Positions 45,825 to 55,254 of a stretch of 64,000 nucleotides of DNA are shown piece by piece. Below the pieces are notes generated by a model. The model ran no database searches. It worked only from the letters and a program-made list of their open reading frames with translations, and had not been told where the DNA came from. Numbering within the stretch: the first letter of the stretch is position 1; every line of letters starts with the position of its first letter. The DNA is taken from the NCBI GenBank assembly GCA_037442205.1, contig JBBIQS010000010.1, positions 1 to 64,000 of the forward strand, read 5' to 3'. A program made the translations under genes and the position numbers. The DNA comes from JBBIQS01 sp037442205. GTDB taxonomy: Bacteria > Myxococcota > Myxococcia > Myxococcales > UBA5297.

Positions 45825-47210
45825 ATGAAGAAGACCACTCTGTTCTTCGCCGTCGCCGGGGTGTTGGGGCTCATCGCTCTGCTGATCAACCAGCAGCCGC
45901 GCACGGCTGCCGCGGGGTTTGTCCCCGCTTCGCTTCCGCAGTCCGCCGGCGACGTGCTCAAGCTCACCGCCTCGCTCTCCGATCCCTATCTCGCCGCCGG
46001 CGGCCAGCGCGAAGTCTGGCTCAAGGCCGACCTCGACGCGGTGACCCTGGCCTCCAATGGCCGCCGCACTCCGGTCAACCTGGCGCTGGTGCTCGACCGC
46101 TCCGGCTCGATGGCCGGCCAGAAGCTCGACCAGTGCCGCCGCGCCGCCCGCGCTCTGGTGCAGCAGCTCGACGAGTCCGACCGCCTGGCGCTGATCACCT
46201 TCGGCTCGGACGTCAGAGTCCTGGTTCCCTCGCTGCAGGCCACTTTCTCCGCCAGGGAGCGCATGCTCGCCACCATCGATCAGATCGAGTCGATGGGCGG
46301 CACCAACATGTCTGGCGGCCTCGAGGCCGGGCTGGCCGAGGCCGCGCCCTACCGCAGCGCCTACAACGTCACCCGCCTGGTCCTGCTCTCGGACGGCCAG
46401 GCCAACGAAGGCGTCTCCGATCCCGCCGGCCTGAGCGCGATCGCCCGGCGCATGGGGACCATGGGAGTGACGCTGTCGACCGTCGGGGTGGGCCTCGACT
46501 TCAACGAGCGCACCATGGCCGCGCTGGCCGAGTACGGCGGCGGCCGCTACAGCTTCCTCGCCGACGTCTCGCAGCTGGAGAGCCTCTTCGCCGGCGAGCT
46601 GCAGCAGGCCCTCTCGACCGTCGCCCTCCAGCCGAGGCTGACCATCGCCCCGCTCCCCGGGGTGCAGGTGGCCGAGGTCCTCGGCTACCTCAGCGAGCCC
46701 CAGGGAGCGGCGACCGTGGTCCGCCTGCCCGACTTCGTCAGCGGCGCTCACCGCAAGATCGTCGCCCGCCTGCTCGTGCCCGCCAGCGCCGTCGGCTCGC
46801 TCGAGGTGGCGCAGGTCTCGGTGAGCTACCAGGACGTCACCCGCAACCGGGCCCCCGGCTCGGCGCAGGTCGCGGTGCGCGCCTCGGTGGTCAGCGACCA
46901 GGCCTTCGCCGCCAACAACCGCGACAAGGGGGTCGCGGCCGAGGTCGCCCAGTCGAACGCCGTCGAGGCCATGCGCCAGGCCAGCCAACTGTACGCCGAC
47001 GGCAACGGCGCCGACGCCCAGCGCTTCCTCGACAAGGCCAAGAAGGAGCTCAAGCGCGGCCTCGCCGAGTTCGGCCCTCGCCAGGACTACGACAGCGCCC
47101 TCAAGGCCGCCGACCGGTTCGAAGGCGTGATGCAGAACGCGCCCGCCGCCAGCGCCGTCGGCAATGCTGCCGCCAAGACGCTGCACAGCTTCGCCAACGA
47201 GAACCGCTAG
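45825..47210 (+). CDS. von Willebrand factor A domain protein, membrane-anchored
   Basis: 461 residues. One N-terminal membrane segment (about 5-25) is followed by a VWA domain whose MIDAS motif is DRSGS at residues 91-95, with LSDGQANEGV supplying the second metal loop and GGTNMSGGL the Thr loop. After it comes a beta-rich region (about 265-350) and a helical C-terminus with FLDKAKKELKRGL. GGGAGGA precedes the ATG. Such proteins often act as surface adhesins or metal-linked scaffolds. It is followed after 22 bases by a coiled-coil membrane gene, likely cotranscribed. Confidence 0.85.
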   Translation: MKKTTLFFAVAGVLGLIALLINQQPRTAAAGFVPASLPQSAGDVLKLTASLSDPYLAAGGQREVWLKADLDAVTLASNGRRTPVNLALVLDRSGSMAGQKLDQCRRAARALVQQLDESDRLALITFGSDVRVLVPSLQATFSARERMLATIDQIESMGGTNMSGGLEAGLAEAAPYRSAYNVTRLVLLSDGQANEGVSDPAGLSAIARRMGTMGVTLSTVGVGLDFNERTMAALAEYGGGRYSFLADVSQLESLFAGELQQALSTVALQPRLTIAPLPGVQVAEVLGYLSEPQGAATVVRLPDFVSGAHRKIVARLLVPASAVGSLEVAQVSVSYQDVTRNRAPGSAQVAVRASVVSDQAFAANNRDKGVAAEVAQSNAVEAMRQASQLYADGNGADAQRFLDKAKKELKRGLAEFGPRQDYDSALKAADRFEGVMQNAPAASAVGNAAAKTLHSFANENR

Positions 47211-47232
47211 CCACACGACGGGGAGAGCGACC

Positions 47233-48402
47233 ATGGCCGCCATCACCTTCACCGACCACGAAGGCTTCCACCAGACCGTGATTCGCGCCGCCATCGGCTC
47301 GGCGGTGGCGGGGCTGGTGGCCTGGATCGCCGGGCCGCTGGGAGCGGGCCTGCTGGCGCAGCGCTGGACCTCGGCGGCGACGCTGGCCCTGGCTGCCGCT
47401 GCTGTAGGCATCGCCGCAGCGGCCTCCGGCTGGCGCTCGCGGCTGGTCTTTGGGGCGGCGGGGTTCCTGTGCGGCCTCGCCCCCCTGCTCTTCCCGGCGC
47501 ACCGGCTGTTCGGGCTGGCGGCGGCGGGCCTCGGCCTCGGGGCATTGTTGGCCCAGGCGCGCCGGCTCGAGGAAAGGAAGGATTCCTCGGTCGGGAGACT
47601 GGGCCTGGGGCGCGCGGCCGTCGCCAGCGCCGCGGCGCTGACTGCGCTGGCGCTGATCGCCGGAAGACTGATCAGCGATCGGATTGCCGCGAGCCAGCTC
47701 GTCGAGCCCTGGCTGCCCGGACCGCTTCCCGCGATGCTCTACGCCTCGGTGCTGGGCTTCTTCGCCAGCCTGGGCGCCGCCGGCGCGCACCTGGTGCGCG
47801 ACCCGGATCCGGTGGAGCAGCTCTACGCCTCGCTGCACTCCCAGCTCGCGGGCGACCTGGCCGAGATGGCGGCGCGGGCGATGACCAACTACCGGCGCTG
47901 CGCCGAGATCCTGGCCGGCACCGACGACGGCTTCGCCAGGAACCAGCTCTCCAAGTCGCTCTCGGAGATCACCCGGCGGGTGCTCGAGCTGGGACAGCGC
48001 TGGCAGTCGATCGATCGGGAGCTGGGCGCGCGCGCCGAGGGCGAGATCGGCGCGCGGCTGGCGGAGCTGGAGAAGCTCAGGGACGGCGCCCGCGACGAGA
48101 TCGCCAAGAAGCAGCTGGCGATGGCAGCCTCGGCCCTGCGTGCCGAACTCGAGCAGATCGATCGCATCCGACGCAACCGCGAGCGCGTGCTGGCCCGGCT
48201 GCACGGACAGATGGCCATCCTCGACCGCGCCCGCATCGCGCTGCTCGGCCTCAAGTCCTCCGACGCCCAGCTGCGGACGGCCGAGCTGTCGGCGTTGAGC
48301 GAGACCTTGTCCGGGCTGTCGCGGGAGATGGACAGCGAGTCGCAGGCCGTCGACGAGGTGGTCGGGCGGGCGGTCGATGCGAGAGAGGCGGGTCGGGCCT
48401 GA
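47233..48402 (+). CDS. membrane protein with long cytoplasmic coiled coil, unknown function
   Basis: 389 residues. Five or six hydrophobic segments occupy about residues 15-175. The remainder (about 195-380) is charged and helical, rich in heptad-like Leu/Ala/Glu patterns such as RLAELEKLRDGARDEIAKKQ and LSALSETLSGLSREMDSESQ, so a coiled coil is likely. The ATG at 47233 follows GGGGAGAGCGACC and lies 22 bases after the VWA gene. No family recognised. Confidence 0.75.
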   Translation: MAAITFTDHEGFHQTVIRAAIGSAVAGLVAWIAGPLGAGLLAQRWTSAATLALAAAAVGIAAAASGWRSRLVFGAAGFLCGLAPLLFPAHRLFGLAAAGLGLGALLAQARRLEERKDSSVGRLGLGRAAVASAAALTALALIAGRLISDRIAASQLVEPWLPGPLPAMLYASVLGFFASLGAAGAHLVRDPDPVEQLYASLHSQLAGDLAEMAARAMTNYRRCAEILAGTDDGFARNQLSKSLSEITRRVLELGQRWQSIDRELGARAEGEIGARLAELEKLRDGARDEIAKKQLAMAASALRAELEQIDRIRRNRERVLARLHGQMAILDRARIALLGLKSSDAQLRTAELSALSETLSGLSREMDSESQAVDEVVGRAVDAREAGRA

Positions 48403-48443
48403 GCCCGGCGCGCTTGCCCGGTCAGAACGACGCGTCCTATGGT

Positions 48444-48471
48444 TTGCCCCTTTCTTTGGGGAAGGTACGAG
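48444..48471 (+). promoter_or_regulatory. candidate promoter of the sigma-factor gene
   Basis: TTGCCC, 16 bases, TACGAG, ending 9 bases before the ATG at 48481. There is no ribosome site in between. The -10 is weak, so this is tentative. Confidence 0.25.
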
Positions 48472-48480
48472 CCGCGCCAA

Positions 48481-49377
48481 ATGCCCGGGCATCCACTCGC
48501 CACAGCCTTTCTCCACCACCTGCCCTCGGGATTCCGGCACAGCCTCAAGGCCAGCGCTGCTCTCGAGTCCTGCCTGTCCGAACATCTGATCGCGGCACGC
48601 GCTGCCTGGCCGGTGCTGACCTTCGGGAACGAGCCCTTCCTTCGCCATCTCGCCGAGCGCCTGCCGCAGCAGGAGGAGCCGCTGGAGGCCTTGCGCCGGC
48701 TCCACGCCGCCGACCTGTTCCTGGCCCGCGCCTGCCTGGAGAATGATCGGGAGGCCATCGGGCTCCTGGAGCGCTCTTTCCTCAGGGCTTCCCTGCGAAA
48801 GGCGCTGGCCGCCAAGGGAGCGTCGCCGGCCGAGGCCGACGAGATTCTCCAGAAGATCCGCATCAAGCTCTTGTTCTCCGGCGAGGGGAAGCCGCCGAAG
48901 CTCGCCGAATACTCGGGAAGCGGTCCCCTCGCCAGCTGGCTGCGGGTGCTCGCGGCGCGCATGGTCCTCGACGTCCGCCGCCGGCGAAAAGCCGAACCCG
49001 CAGACCTGAGCCTCTCCGATCTTCCGGTCAGCGAAGCCGACCCGCTCAGCGCCCTGGTGGCCCAGCGCTATCACCGCGAGCTCAAAGCCGCCTTCCAGGC
49101 GGCAGTCGCTGGCCTGCCGCGCAAGGAGCGCACCCTCCTCAAGCTCCACCATCTCGAGGGCGTGAGCCTCGATTCGCTGGGCGCCATCTACCACGCCGAC
49201 CGCGCCACCGTGGCCCGCTGGCTGGCCAGGAGCCGCAGGGCGATCATCGGCGAGACCCGCCGCCAGCTGGTCGAGCAGCACCGGATCAACGACTCCGACG
49301 TCGACAGCTTGATCAGGGGGGTCCAGAGCGGCCTCGACTTCAGCCTGCGGAGAATCCTAGGCAAATCGGAAGGTTAG
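48481..49377 (+). CDS. sigma-70-like factor of the Myxococcales Gmx1 type
   Basis: 298 residues. A divergent region 2 covers about residues 75-160 (FLARACLENDREAIGLLERSF, then SWLRVLAARMVLDVRRRRK). A clear region 4 helix-turn-helix lies at about 195-255 (LPRKERTLLKLHHLEGVSLD, DRATVARWLARSRRAI). The long N-terminal extension and C-terminal tail resemble the myxobacteria-restricted sigma-like family called Gmx1, whose genes usually lie next to zinc-finger Ser/Thr kinases, as here. It may guide RNA polymerase in response to that kinase. An ATG at 48439 is an alternative start. Confidence 0.8.
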   Translation: MPGHPLATAFLHHLPSGFRHSLKASAALESCLSEHLIAARAAWPVLTFGNEPFLRHLAERLPQQEEPLEALRRLHAADLFLARACLENDREAIGLLERSFLRASLRKALAAKGASPAEADEILQKIRIKLLFSGEGKPPKLAEYSGSGPLASWLRVLAARMVLDVRRRRKAEPADLSLSDLPVSEADPLSALVAQRYHRELKAAFQAAVAGLPRKERTLLKLHHLEGVSLDSLGAIYHADRATVARWLARSRRAIIGETRRQLVEQHRINDSDVDSLIRGVQSGLDFSLRRILGKSEG

Positions 49378-49488
49378 TCAGTGCCGCCGCGCGGCGAACA
49401 GCTCGCGATTTGCGACGGTGCCTTCCAGGCGACGTCTCTGCCGATGCCGTGGTTCAAACTTCCCTCCACGGCGGAGAGTCTCCAAAAA

Positions 49489-49842
49489 ATGATCAAGAAG
49501 AGCATCGTCCTTGCCTGCTGCCTTGCCGCCTTCGCCGCCACCGGCTGCGGCAAGAAGAAGTCCACCACTGCCAAGCCCGCCGGCACCGCGGTCAGCAGCG
49601 CCGCCAAGAAGTCCGCCGCCGCCAGCGCCAAGACCGGCTCCACCGAGAAGCTGCAGGCCGACAACGCCTGCGTCGCCGACGACGTGGGCAAGTGCGGCTG
49701 CCTCGGCGACCTGGCCTTCGAGGACACCAACGGCGTGATCTACGACGTGGTGTGCTGCGAGGCGGTGGGCAACGAGTTCACCGTCTACTCGTGCGGAGAT
49801 CTGACCTGCAACGACAGCGGCGCCGAAGTCGTCTGCCAGTAG
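49489..49842 (+). CDS. small Cys-rich lipoprotein
   Basis: 117 residues. The lipoprotein signal reads MIKKSIVLACCLAAFAATGC (Cys at residue 20). It is followed by a Lys/Ala/Ser/Thr-rich spacer of about 40 residues and a compact domain with eight cysteines, including CVADDVGKCGC and VVCCEAVGNEF. No family recognised. It lies between the sigma gene and the receptor kinase, in the same direction as the sigma gene, and is closed by a strong terminator. Confidence 0.75.
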   Translation: MIKKSIVLACCLAAFAATGCGKKKSTTAKPAGTAVSSAAKKSAAASAKTGSTEKLQADNACVADDVGKCGCLGDLAFEDTNGVIYDVVCCEAVGNEFTVYSCGDLTCNDSGAEVVCQ

Positions 49843-49855
49843 CCAGCAGCCCCAT

Positions 49856-49882
49856 GGCCGCGCCGGTCCCTCCGGCGCGGCC
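49856..49882. terminator. Rho-independent terminator
   Basis: A perfect 11-bp stem, GGCCGCGCCGG (49856-49866) with CCGGCGCGGCC (49872-49882), 5-base loop, followed by TCTTCTTCTC on the plus strand. It lies between convergent genes and serves the small lipoprotein gene. Confidence 0.75.
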
Positions 49883-49903
49883 TCTTCTTCTCCCCGGCGC
49901 GGC

Positions 49904-52663
49904 TCACTTCCCGGCGGGCTTGCGGCCGCCTCGCTCGCCGAGCCAGCGCTCGATCTCTTCGGCGTCGGCCTTCGCCGGCCCGCCGATCTCGAGCGCGTTC
50001 TCCCTCGCCTTGGCCGCCAGGGCCAGCGCGCGGCGCAGATCGCGCTTCGACTCCCACAGGGCGCGGGCCAGGGCAAAGCGCACGGTGACGAAGTCCCGCG
50101 GGTCGCTGGGGCCGGCTTCGAGCGTCTTGAGAGAGCGCTCGAGCCAGTCGATGGCGGCTTGGCTGGCGCCCATATCGAGGTGGCTGCGCCCGATTCCGGA
50201 TTCGGCCTCCGCCAGCCAGTCCCGGTACTTCGAGGGCGCGCTCTCCATGATGGCGCGGCTGCGCTCGAACATCGCCAGCGCCTCGCTCGCCTTTCCCTGG
50301 CGCAGCAGGATCTCTCCGATGTTCAGGCGGGCCAGCAGTCCCTCGGGGTGGTTCTCGCCGTTGGTCCTCTCCACCAGCGTCAGCGCCCGGCGCGCGAAGT
50401 CGAGGGCCTCGTCGAGCCGGTCGAGCTTGCGCAAGGCATGGGCGACGTTCCCGGCATAGACCGCCCAGGTGGCGCTCTGCGGCCCGTAGACTTTCTCCAC
50501 CAGCTTGAGGGCCTCGAGCCCCACGTCCACCGACTCCGCGTCCCGCTCCGCGTAGTCGAGGGCGGTGGCCATGTTGTGGAGCGCTCTGATGGCCGTGGGG
50601 CTGCGCTCGCCCTCGACCTCCTGGGCCAGCGCGCGAGCCCGCTGGAAGTGGGCCAGCCCTTCGGCAGGCGGCCGCCCGAGCCGCAGGGCCACCGACCCCA
50701 TCGCGTTCTCCAGGTCGGCCTCGAGCCGCTTGTTTCCCCCCATCCGCTCGATGGCCGCGCGCGCGTGCTGGGCAATCTCCTCCGCCCGGTCGGCGTCGGT
50801 CTTCAACCCGGCGCACCAGACGAGCTCGATCCAGGCCTGGGCGGAAACCTCGTCGTAGTGGAGGGCGTCGGCGACGGCGACGCCCTCGTGCAGCACCCGC
50901 TCGGCATTGGCGACGTCGAAGGAGTTGTAGAGGACGTGCCCGTAGAAGCGCAGCGCCTCGGCCAGCAGCGGCCGGAAACCGAGGACGCGCGCCTGGTCCA
51001 CGACCTTGGCGGCCTGCTCCTTGGCGCCGGCGAGGTTGCCGGTTAGCCGCAGGACCCGCGCGTCGGCCAGCCGCAGCCGCAGCTGCGCCACTGACTCGGC
51101 CAGGCTCGGCTCCGAAGGCAGCCAGGCCCCGGCCGCTACCGCCTCCGCCTCGGAGCAGGCGCTGAGATTGGTGAGCCCGTAGCTCGCCGGAATCGCGCTC
51201 TCGACCGTCTTCTGGTCGGCTTCGCGCAGGCGGCGGGCCAGCGCCTTGAGCTCCTTGAGGCGCCGGTCGAAGCACAGCATCCGCAGCTCGAGCGTCTGCT
51301 CGGACTGCTCGCCGCGCACCCGCGTCGCCTGGCAGGCTTCGGTGCGCCCTGCGACCCAGGCGCTGGCATACGAATCGAGCACCTTCTCGAGAGGGGCAAA
51401 GGCATCCTCGGCGCCGCGGCGCTGCACGGCCCGGAAGGCCTGCTGGATGGCGCTCTTGCTCGGCGGGTCCCACACTCCGGCGAGGAGTTGCTCGGAGCCC
51501 TGGCAGAGATGGCGTCGGCGCTCGATCGCGACCCAGCCTGCCAAACCGATCGACGCCGAGGCGACGAGGGCAGCGGCCACCAGCCAGCGACGAGAAGATG
51601 GAGAGCTGAAGCGCTCCAGCTCGTCGAGCAAGGCGTCGAGAGACTGAAAGCGCTCGCCCGGCTCGAAGCTCAGCCCGCGGAAAAGGATCCGCGCCAGCCG
51701 CGAAGGAACCTTGGTTCCCTTGGGCGGCGGGCGAATCCGGCCGGCCTTCATCTCCTCGAGGGTCTCGCGCAGCGAGCCGCCGGCGAATGGGCGCTGGCCG
51801 TACAGCGACTCGTAGAGGGCGACGCAGAAGGTGAAGAGGTCGGTGCGGGCGTCGGCCGGCTCGCCGCGGATCTGCTCCGGCGCCATGTACGCGGGCGTGC
51901 CGACCAGCGCGCCTTCCCGGGTCAGCGTCTCGTCGGTGGAGGCGGGGGCGACCGGCAAGGGCGGCGTCCTCTCCTCGGAGAGGACGGACCGGGCCAGGCC
52001 GAAATCGGTGACGCACACCCGCCCATTGGCATCGACGAGGACGTTGTCCGGCTTGAAGTCGCGGTGGATGACGCCGGCGGAATGGGCGGCCTCAAGTCCG
52101 CGTCCGGCCTTGATGAATTGAGCGAGGCACTCCTTCCAACTCCGCTTCCCCTCCCGCGACCAACTGCGCAGCGTCCCGCCCGAGAGCAGCTCCATCGCCA
52201 GGAAGACCCGGTCGTCGTACAGCCCCACGTCGAAGACCGCGATGACGTTGGGATGGGAGAGCCGAGCCACCGAGCGCGCCTCGCGCAGCAGGCGGACCTG
52301 GAGGTCCCCGGCCGAACGCAGCAGCTTGATGGCGATCTTGCGGTCGAGCTCCGGGTCGTAGGCGGCGTAGACGATCCCCATCCCTCCCGCGCCGATGCGC
52401 TCGACGATCAGGTAGCGCCCCACCGCGGTCCCGCGGGTCAGCGGCGCCTCATCGGAGCCCCTCGGCTCGGTGCTCATCACCTCGGTGGGCGCGCCGGCGG
52501 ACGAGGAGCAGGGCCTGGCGAGCTCGGCGACCAGCCAGCGGCACTCGGCGCAGCCGTCGAGGTGCTCCTCCATCCGCGCCATCGCCTCTGGCGCCAGGCT
52601 CCCGCGCAGATAGTCGGCGATGGTGTTTTCGCCCGGGCAGGCGAGGAGGGAGGCTGAAGACAC
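49904..52663 (-). CDS. zinc-finger/Ser-Thr kinase/TPR receptor protein
   Basis: About 919 residues from the probable GTG start at 52663. An N-terminal zf-HC2-type finger (C9, H34, C38, C41) is typical of anti-sigma factors. The kinase domain spans about 83-352 with GAGGMG, Lys113, HRD at 200-202 and DFG at 220, an APE-type segment (YMAPEQIRG), and HRDFKPDN wording as in bacterial PknB-like kinases. A membrane segment lies at 359-380, and many TPR-like helices fill about 450-880. The sensing TPR part would be outside the cytoplasm. Facing a Gmx1-type sigma gene, it probably senses a signal and controls that factor. The start codon is uncertain because no good ribosome site was found. Confidence 0.88.
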   Translation of the reverse strand: MSSASLLACPGENTIADYLRGSLAPEAMARMEEHLDGCAECRWLVAELARPCSSSAGAPTEVMSTEPRGSDEAPLTRGTAVGRYLIVERIGAGGMGIVYAAYDPELDRKIAIKLLRSAGDLQVRLLREARSVARLSHPNVIAVFDVGLYDDRVFLAMELLSGGTLRSWSREGKRSWKECLAQFIKAGRGLEAAHSAGVIHRDFKPDNVLVDANGRVCVTDFGLARSVLSEERTPPLPVAPASTDETLTREGALVGTPAYMAPEQIRGEPADARTDLFTFCVALYESLYGQRPFAGGSLRETLEEMKAGRIRPPPKGTKVPSRLARILFRGLSFEPGERFQSLDALLDELERFSSPSSRRWLVAAALVASASIGLAGWVAIERRRHLCQGSEQLLAGVWDPPSKSAIQQAFRAVQRRGAEDAFAPLEKVLDSYASAWVAGRTEACQATRVRGEQSEQTLELRMLCFDRRLKELKALARRLREADQKTVESAIPASYGLTNLSACSEAEAVAAGAWLPSEPSLAESVAQLRLRLADARVLRLTGNLAGAKEQAAKVVDQARVLGFRPLLAEALRFYGHVLYNSFDVANAERVLHEGVAVADALHYDEVSAQAWIELVWCAGLKTDADRAEEIAQHARAAIERMGGNKRLEADLENAMGSVALRLGRPPAEGLAHFQRARALAQEVEGERSPTAIRALHNMATALDYAERDAESVDVGLEALKLVEKVYGPQSATWAVYAGNVAHALRKLDRLDEALDFARRALTLVERTNGENHPEGLLARLNIGEILLRQGKASEALAMFERSRAIMESAPSKYRDWLAEAESGIGRSHLDMGASQAAIDWLERSLKTLEAGPSDPRDFVTVRFALARALWESKRDLRRALALAAKARENALEIGGPAKADAEEIERWLGERGGRKPAGK

Positions 52664-52939
52664 GCTGGTTTCCGAGCGAGGGCGATGGCTCCGACATGAG
52701 TCCGAGGGCCGGACGCGGCGGACCCTATGTGGCGCGCGGAAACAGATCAAGAGCGCCATCGCCCGAGCTGGCGAGCGCATGCCCTCTCGCTCGGACGAGG
52801 AAGACATGCGCCCCGCCCTCCGGCGCATCGCCTGCCGGTGCCGATTGCGGTTGGCGGAGCGCTTGTCCGCGGGAGGCGGACTGAGGAGCGACAGGGGAGC
52901 TCTCAGGGCTCTCCGCCGCCGGGGAGGAGGTGCGCCAGA

Positions 52940-55093
52940 CTATCGGAGCGCCTTTCGGGCGCGTGCGCGGCGCCAGAGCGCCCGCACCGCGGCGAGCGAG
53001 AGGGCCGCGATCCCGCCAGCGTCGGCCCCTGAGGTCGAGCACCCGCACCCCTTTTCCGCCGCCGCCCCGCTACCGTCCGAGCTCCCGCCGGCGCCGACTT
53101 CGCTCGCGCCGTCGGCCAGCAGCCGCCCGAAGTCGGCGTTGGCCATCGCGACCTCGGCCTGCGCCCAGAAGCGGTGATAGCGGAAGACCGGCGCCTGCCC
53201 GGCGCGGTGCGCCGCCTCCACACGCGCGAACTCCGGGTCGTCGCGGTACTTGCTCCGCAGATCGAGGAAGCTGACGCCGGGCCGGATCGGGTCGCCGTTG
53301 GGCATGGCGCCGCTGAAGTTGGGGGGCACGTAGACCGTCTGCGTGAAGAAGCGGTCGTAGTCCTGGCGGGCCTCCGGCGAGGAGATACCCCGGTCGTCCT
53401 TGTAGAGCGTCCACATGCGGTCGAGCAGATTCTGGGCGAGCCCTTTGCTCTCGGAATTGGCGGCACCGGACCAGCGCTTCGCGGCTGCACTGTGGAAGAT
53501 GAGCGCGCGGGCGAGCGATGCGGTCACGCCGACGTCGTCGGTCCACGCGGTCACGGTGACGTGCAGGTTGGGGTTGCCGGTCGGGGTGCCGGTCCAGGCG
53601 TCGGGCGCGCCGCTCCAGGCGAGGGTCGCGGGGATCTGGTAGCTGCCGTCGCCGGGGAGCCTGACCTGCGACTTGACCCAGCCGACCCACTTGTCGAGCA
53701 GCGCCCCCGCGGCCGCGTCGTTGGTGAGGTAGCGGTACTCCGCCAGGCGCTCCATCGACCAGGCCTGCCAGCCGAACCAGCTGTTGCTCGGCGGATCCCG
53801 GTAGACCGGCGCCTCGTCGTAGGCCAAGCCGTGGAAGGTCGGCGTCCCGGGGGGCGGGGCGTCGTAGGCGCCGTTCCAGCTGTTGGTGGCTCCCCCGGCG
53901 ATGGCGCCCTCTGCCGCCTGCAGCCACTGGTAGAACTCGAGCTGCCGCTTCAAGCTGTCGCCCCAGTCGCGCGCTCCGTTCGGGGAGCGGGGTGCGAGCG
54001 CGGGGACGGTGCTGAGCGCCCAGGCCGCCACCGGATTCTGATAGCCGAAGTGGACGTGGGAGCAACCGATGCGAAACGCCCAGCCGGCGTTGGGATCGGC
54101 GGCTCCGCCCCAGGCGTAGTACCAGGAGATCAGCGAGTGGGCGCTCTGATCGCCGGTGCCCGGCGGACACGCCTTGGAAGTGCACCCCGGCTGCTTGAAG
54201 TACTTGTCGAAGAGCGAGTAGCGAAGGTAGTCGCCCATCCGGCTCGCCTTGTCGACCGGCAGCGTAACCGGGTCGACCCCCTGGGCGTGTGCCCACTCCT
54301 GCGCCCAATACATCGCCTGGACCACCCGCGCGTCGGCGTCGGGCGCATCGGTGTAGCGCCACTGGCGCGCGTAGTTGCCGTCGAGGATGAACAGCGGAAG
54401 GTAGCCGGCGGTGCCTCCCCAGTGGAAGGCCTCCCACGAGGGCTGCGGGATCGTCTCCCAGACCGACTCCTGCGGGCCGCGCTGGAAGGTGTTGAGGTAG
54501 CTGGGCCGGCTGGTGCCGTCGCCGCGGTTGCCGAATCCGTACCAGTCGTCGACGTCGAGCAGCCAGTGCATGCCGTAGACGTCGGGAGTGCCGTAGGTGG
54601 TCCGCAGCTCGTCGAAGAGCGGGTCCTGCCCCGGTGCCACGCCGGCCTCGAGCGGGGACGGGTACTGCTCCGGCGTCGGCCTCTCGGCAGCGAAGGTTGC
54701 TGGGTGCGAGGCGTTGTAGAAGGAGTTGGTCGGCTGATCGGCGTCGGTCGGGACGATCACCTGCTCCAGCTTCGCGAACGCCGACTTGAGCGGAGCCCAG
54801 TCCTTCTTGAGCCGACCGTAGTTCGCCTCCAGCCAGATCCAATAGCTGAACGCCTCGCTGGTGGTCTCGTGGCCGTAGTCGGGCGCCTCCACGATCAGCG
54901 TCTCTGCCGAGTGGTAGGGGACGCCCTCGGGGCTGAAGGCGCCGTTGGCTGGGGAGTGTAGGTCGGCGTAGAGCCGAAGGAAGCGCTGCTCGTACGTGGT
55001 GGCGTCGGCGGCGGCGGCTTCGGCGCGAGCGACAGCGGGGGCGACGAGCGCGGCCAGCGCCGCGGCGATGAACGTGCGGGGAGTGCGGGGCAT
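52940..55093 (-). CDS. GH48 cellulase with MYXO-CTERM-like anchor
   Basis: 717 residues. A cleavable signal peptide (about 1-25) is followed by a full GH48 catalytic domain. The family signature GHETTSEAFSYWIWLEANYG (residues 74-93) holds the conserved Glu at position 80, and later blocks (WAQEWAHAQGVDPVT, SWYYAWGGAADPNAGWAFRI, MERLAEYRYLTND) are those of reducing-end cellobiohydrolases. The C-terminus (from about 683) reads CGCS, a hydrophobic stretch and a basic end (LWRRARARKALR), the layout of a MYXO-CTERM sorting signal, so the enzyme should remain surface-attached. No carbohydrate-binding module or dockerin is present. It is divergent from the GH9 gene. GAGG lies before the ATG at 55093. 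Confidence 0.92.
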   Translation of the reverse strand: MPRTPRTFIAAALAALVAPAVARAEAAAADATTYEQRFLRLYADLHSPANGAFSPEGVPYHSAETLIVEAPDYGHETTSEAFSYWIWLEANYGRLKKDWAPLKSAFAKLEQVIVPTDADQPTNSFYNASHPATFAAERPTPEQYPSPLEAGVAPGQDPLFDELRTTYGTPDVYGMHWLLDVDDWYGFGNRGDGTSRPSYLNTFQRGPQESVWETIPQPSWEAFHWGGTAGYLPLFILDGNYARQWRYTDAPDADARVVQAMYWAQEWAHAQGVDPVTLPVDKASRMGDYLRYSLFDKYFKQPGCTSKACPPGTGDQSAHSLISWYYAWGGAADPNAGWAFRIGCSHVHFGYQNPVAAWALSTVPALAPRSPNGARDWGDSLKRQLEFYQWLQAAEGAIAGGATNSWNGAYDAPPPGTPTFHGLAYDEAPVYRDPPSNSWFGWQAWSMERLAEYRYLTNDAAAGALLDKWVGWVKSQVRLPGDGSYQIPATLAWSGAPDAWTGTPTGNPNLHVTVTAWTDDVGVTASLARALIFHSAAAKRWSGAANSESKGLAQNLLDRMWTLYKDDRGISSPEARQDYDRFFTQTVYVPPNFSGAMPNGDPIRPGVSFLDLRSKYRDDPEFARVEAAHRAGQAPVFRYHRFWAQAEVAMANADFGRLLADGASEVGAGGSSDGSGAAAEKGCGCSTSGADAGGIAALSLAAVRALWRRARARKALR

Positions 55094-55254
55094 CGGACCT
55101 CGGGGGCGTAGGGTGGTGCTGAACGCCTCCGAAACGCGGCGGTGCTCCGTTTCTTCCCCTGCCCGCCCTCGGTTGCATGCCATCCTGGCAGCCGATCGCG
55201 CCCCCTCACGCGAATGCGTTCAAGGTGCAAGCGAGCCCTGCGCCGGACATCTGG

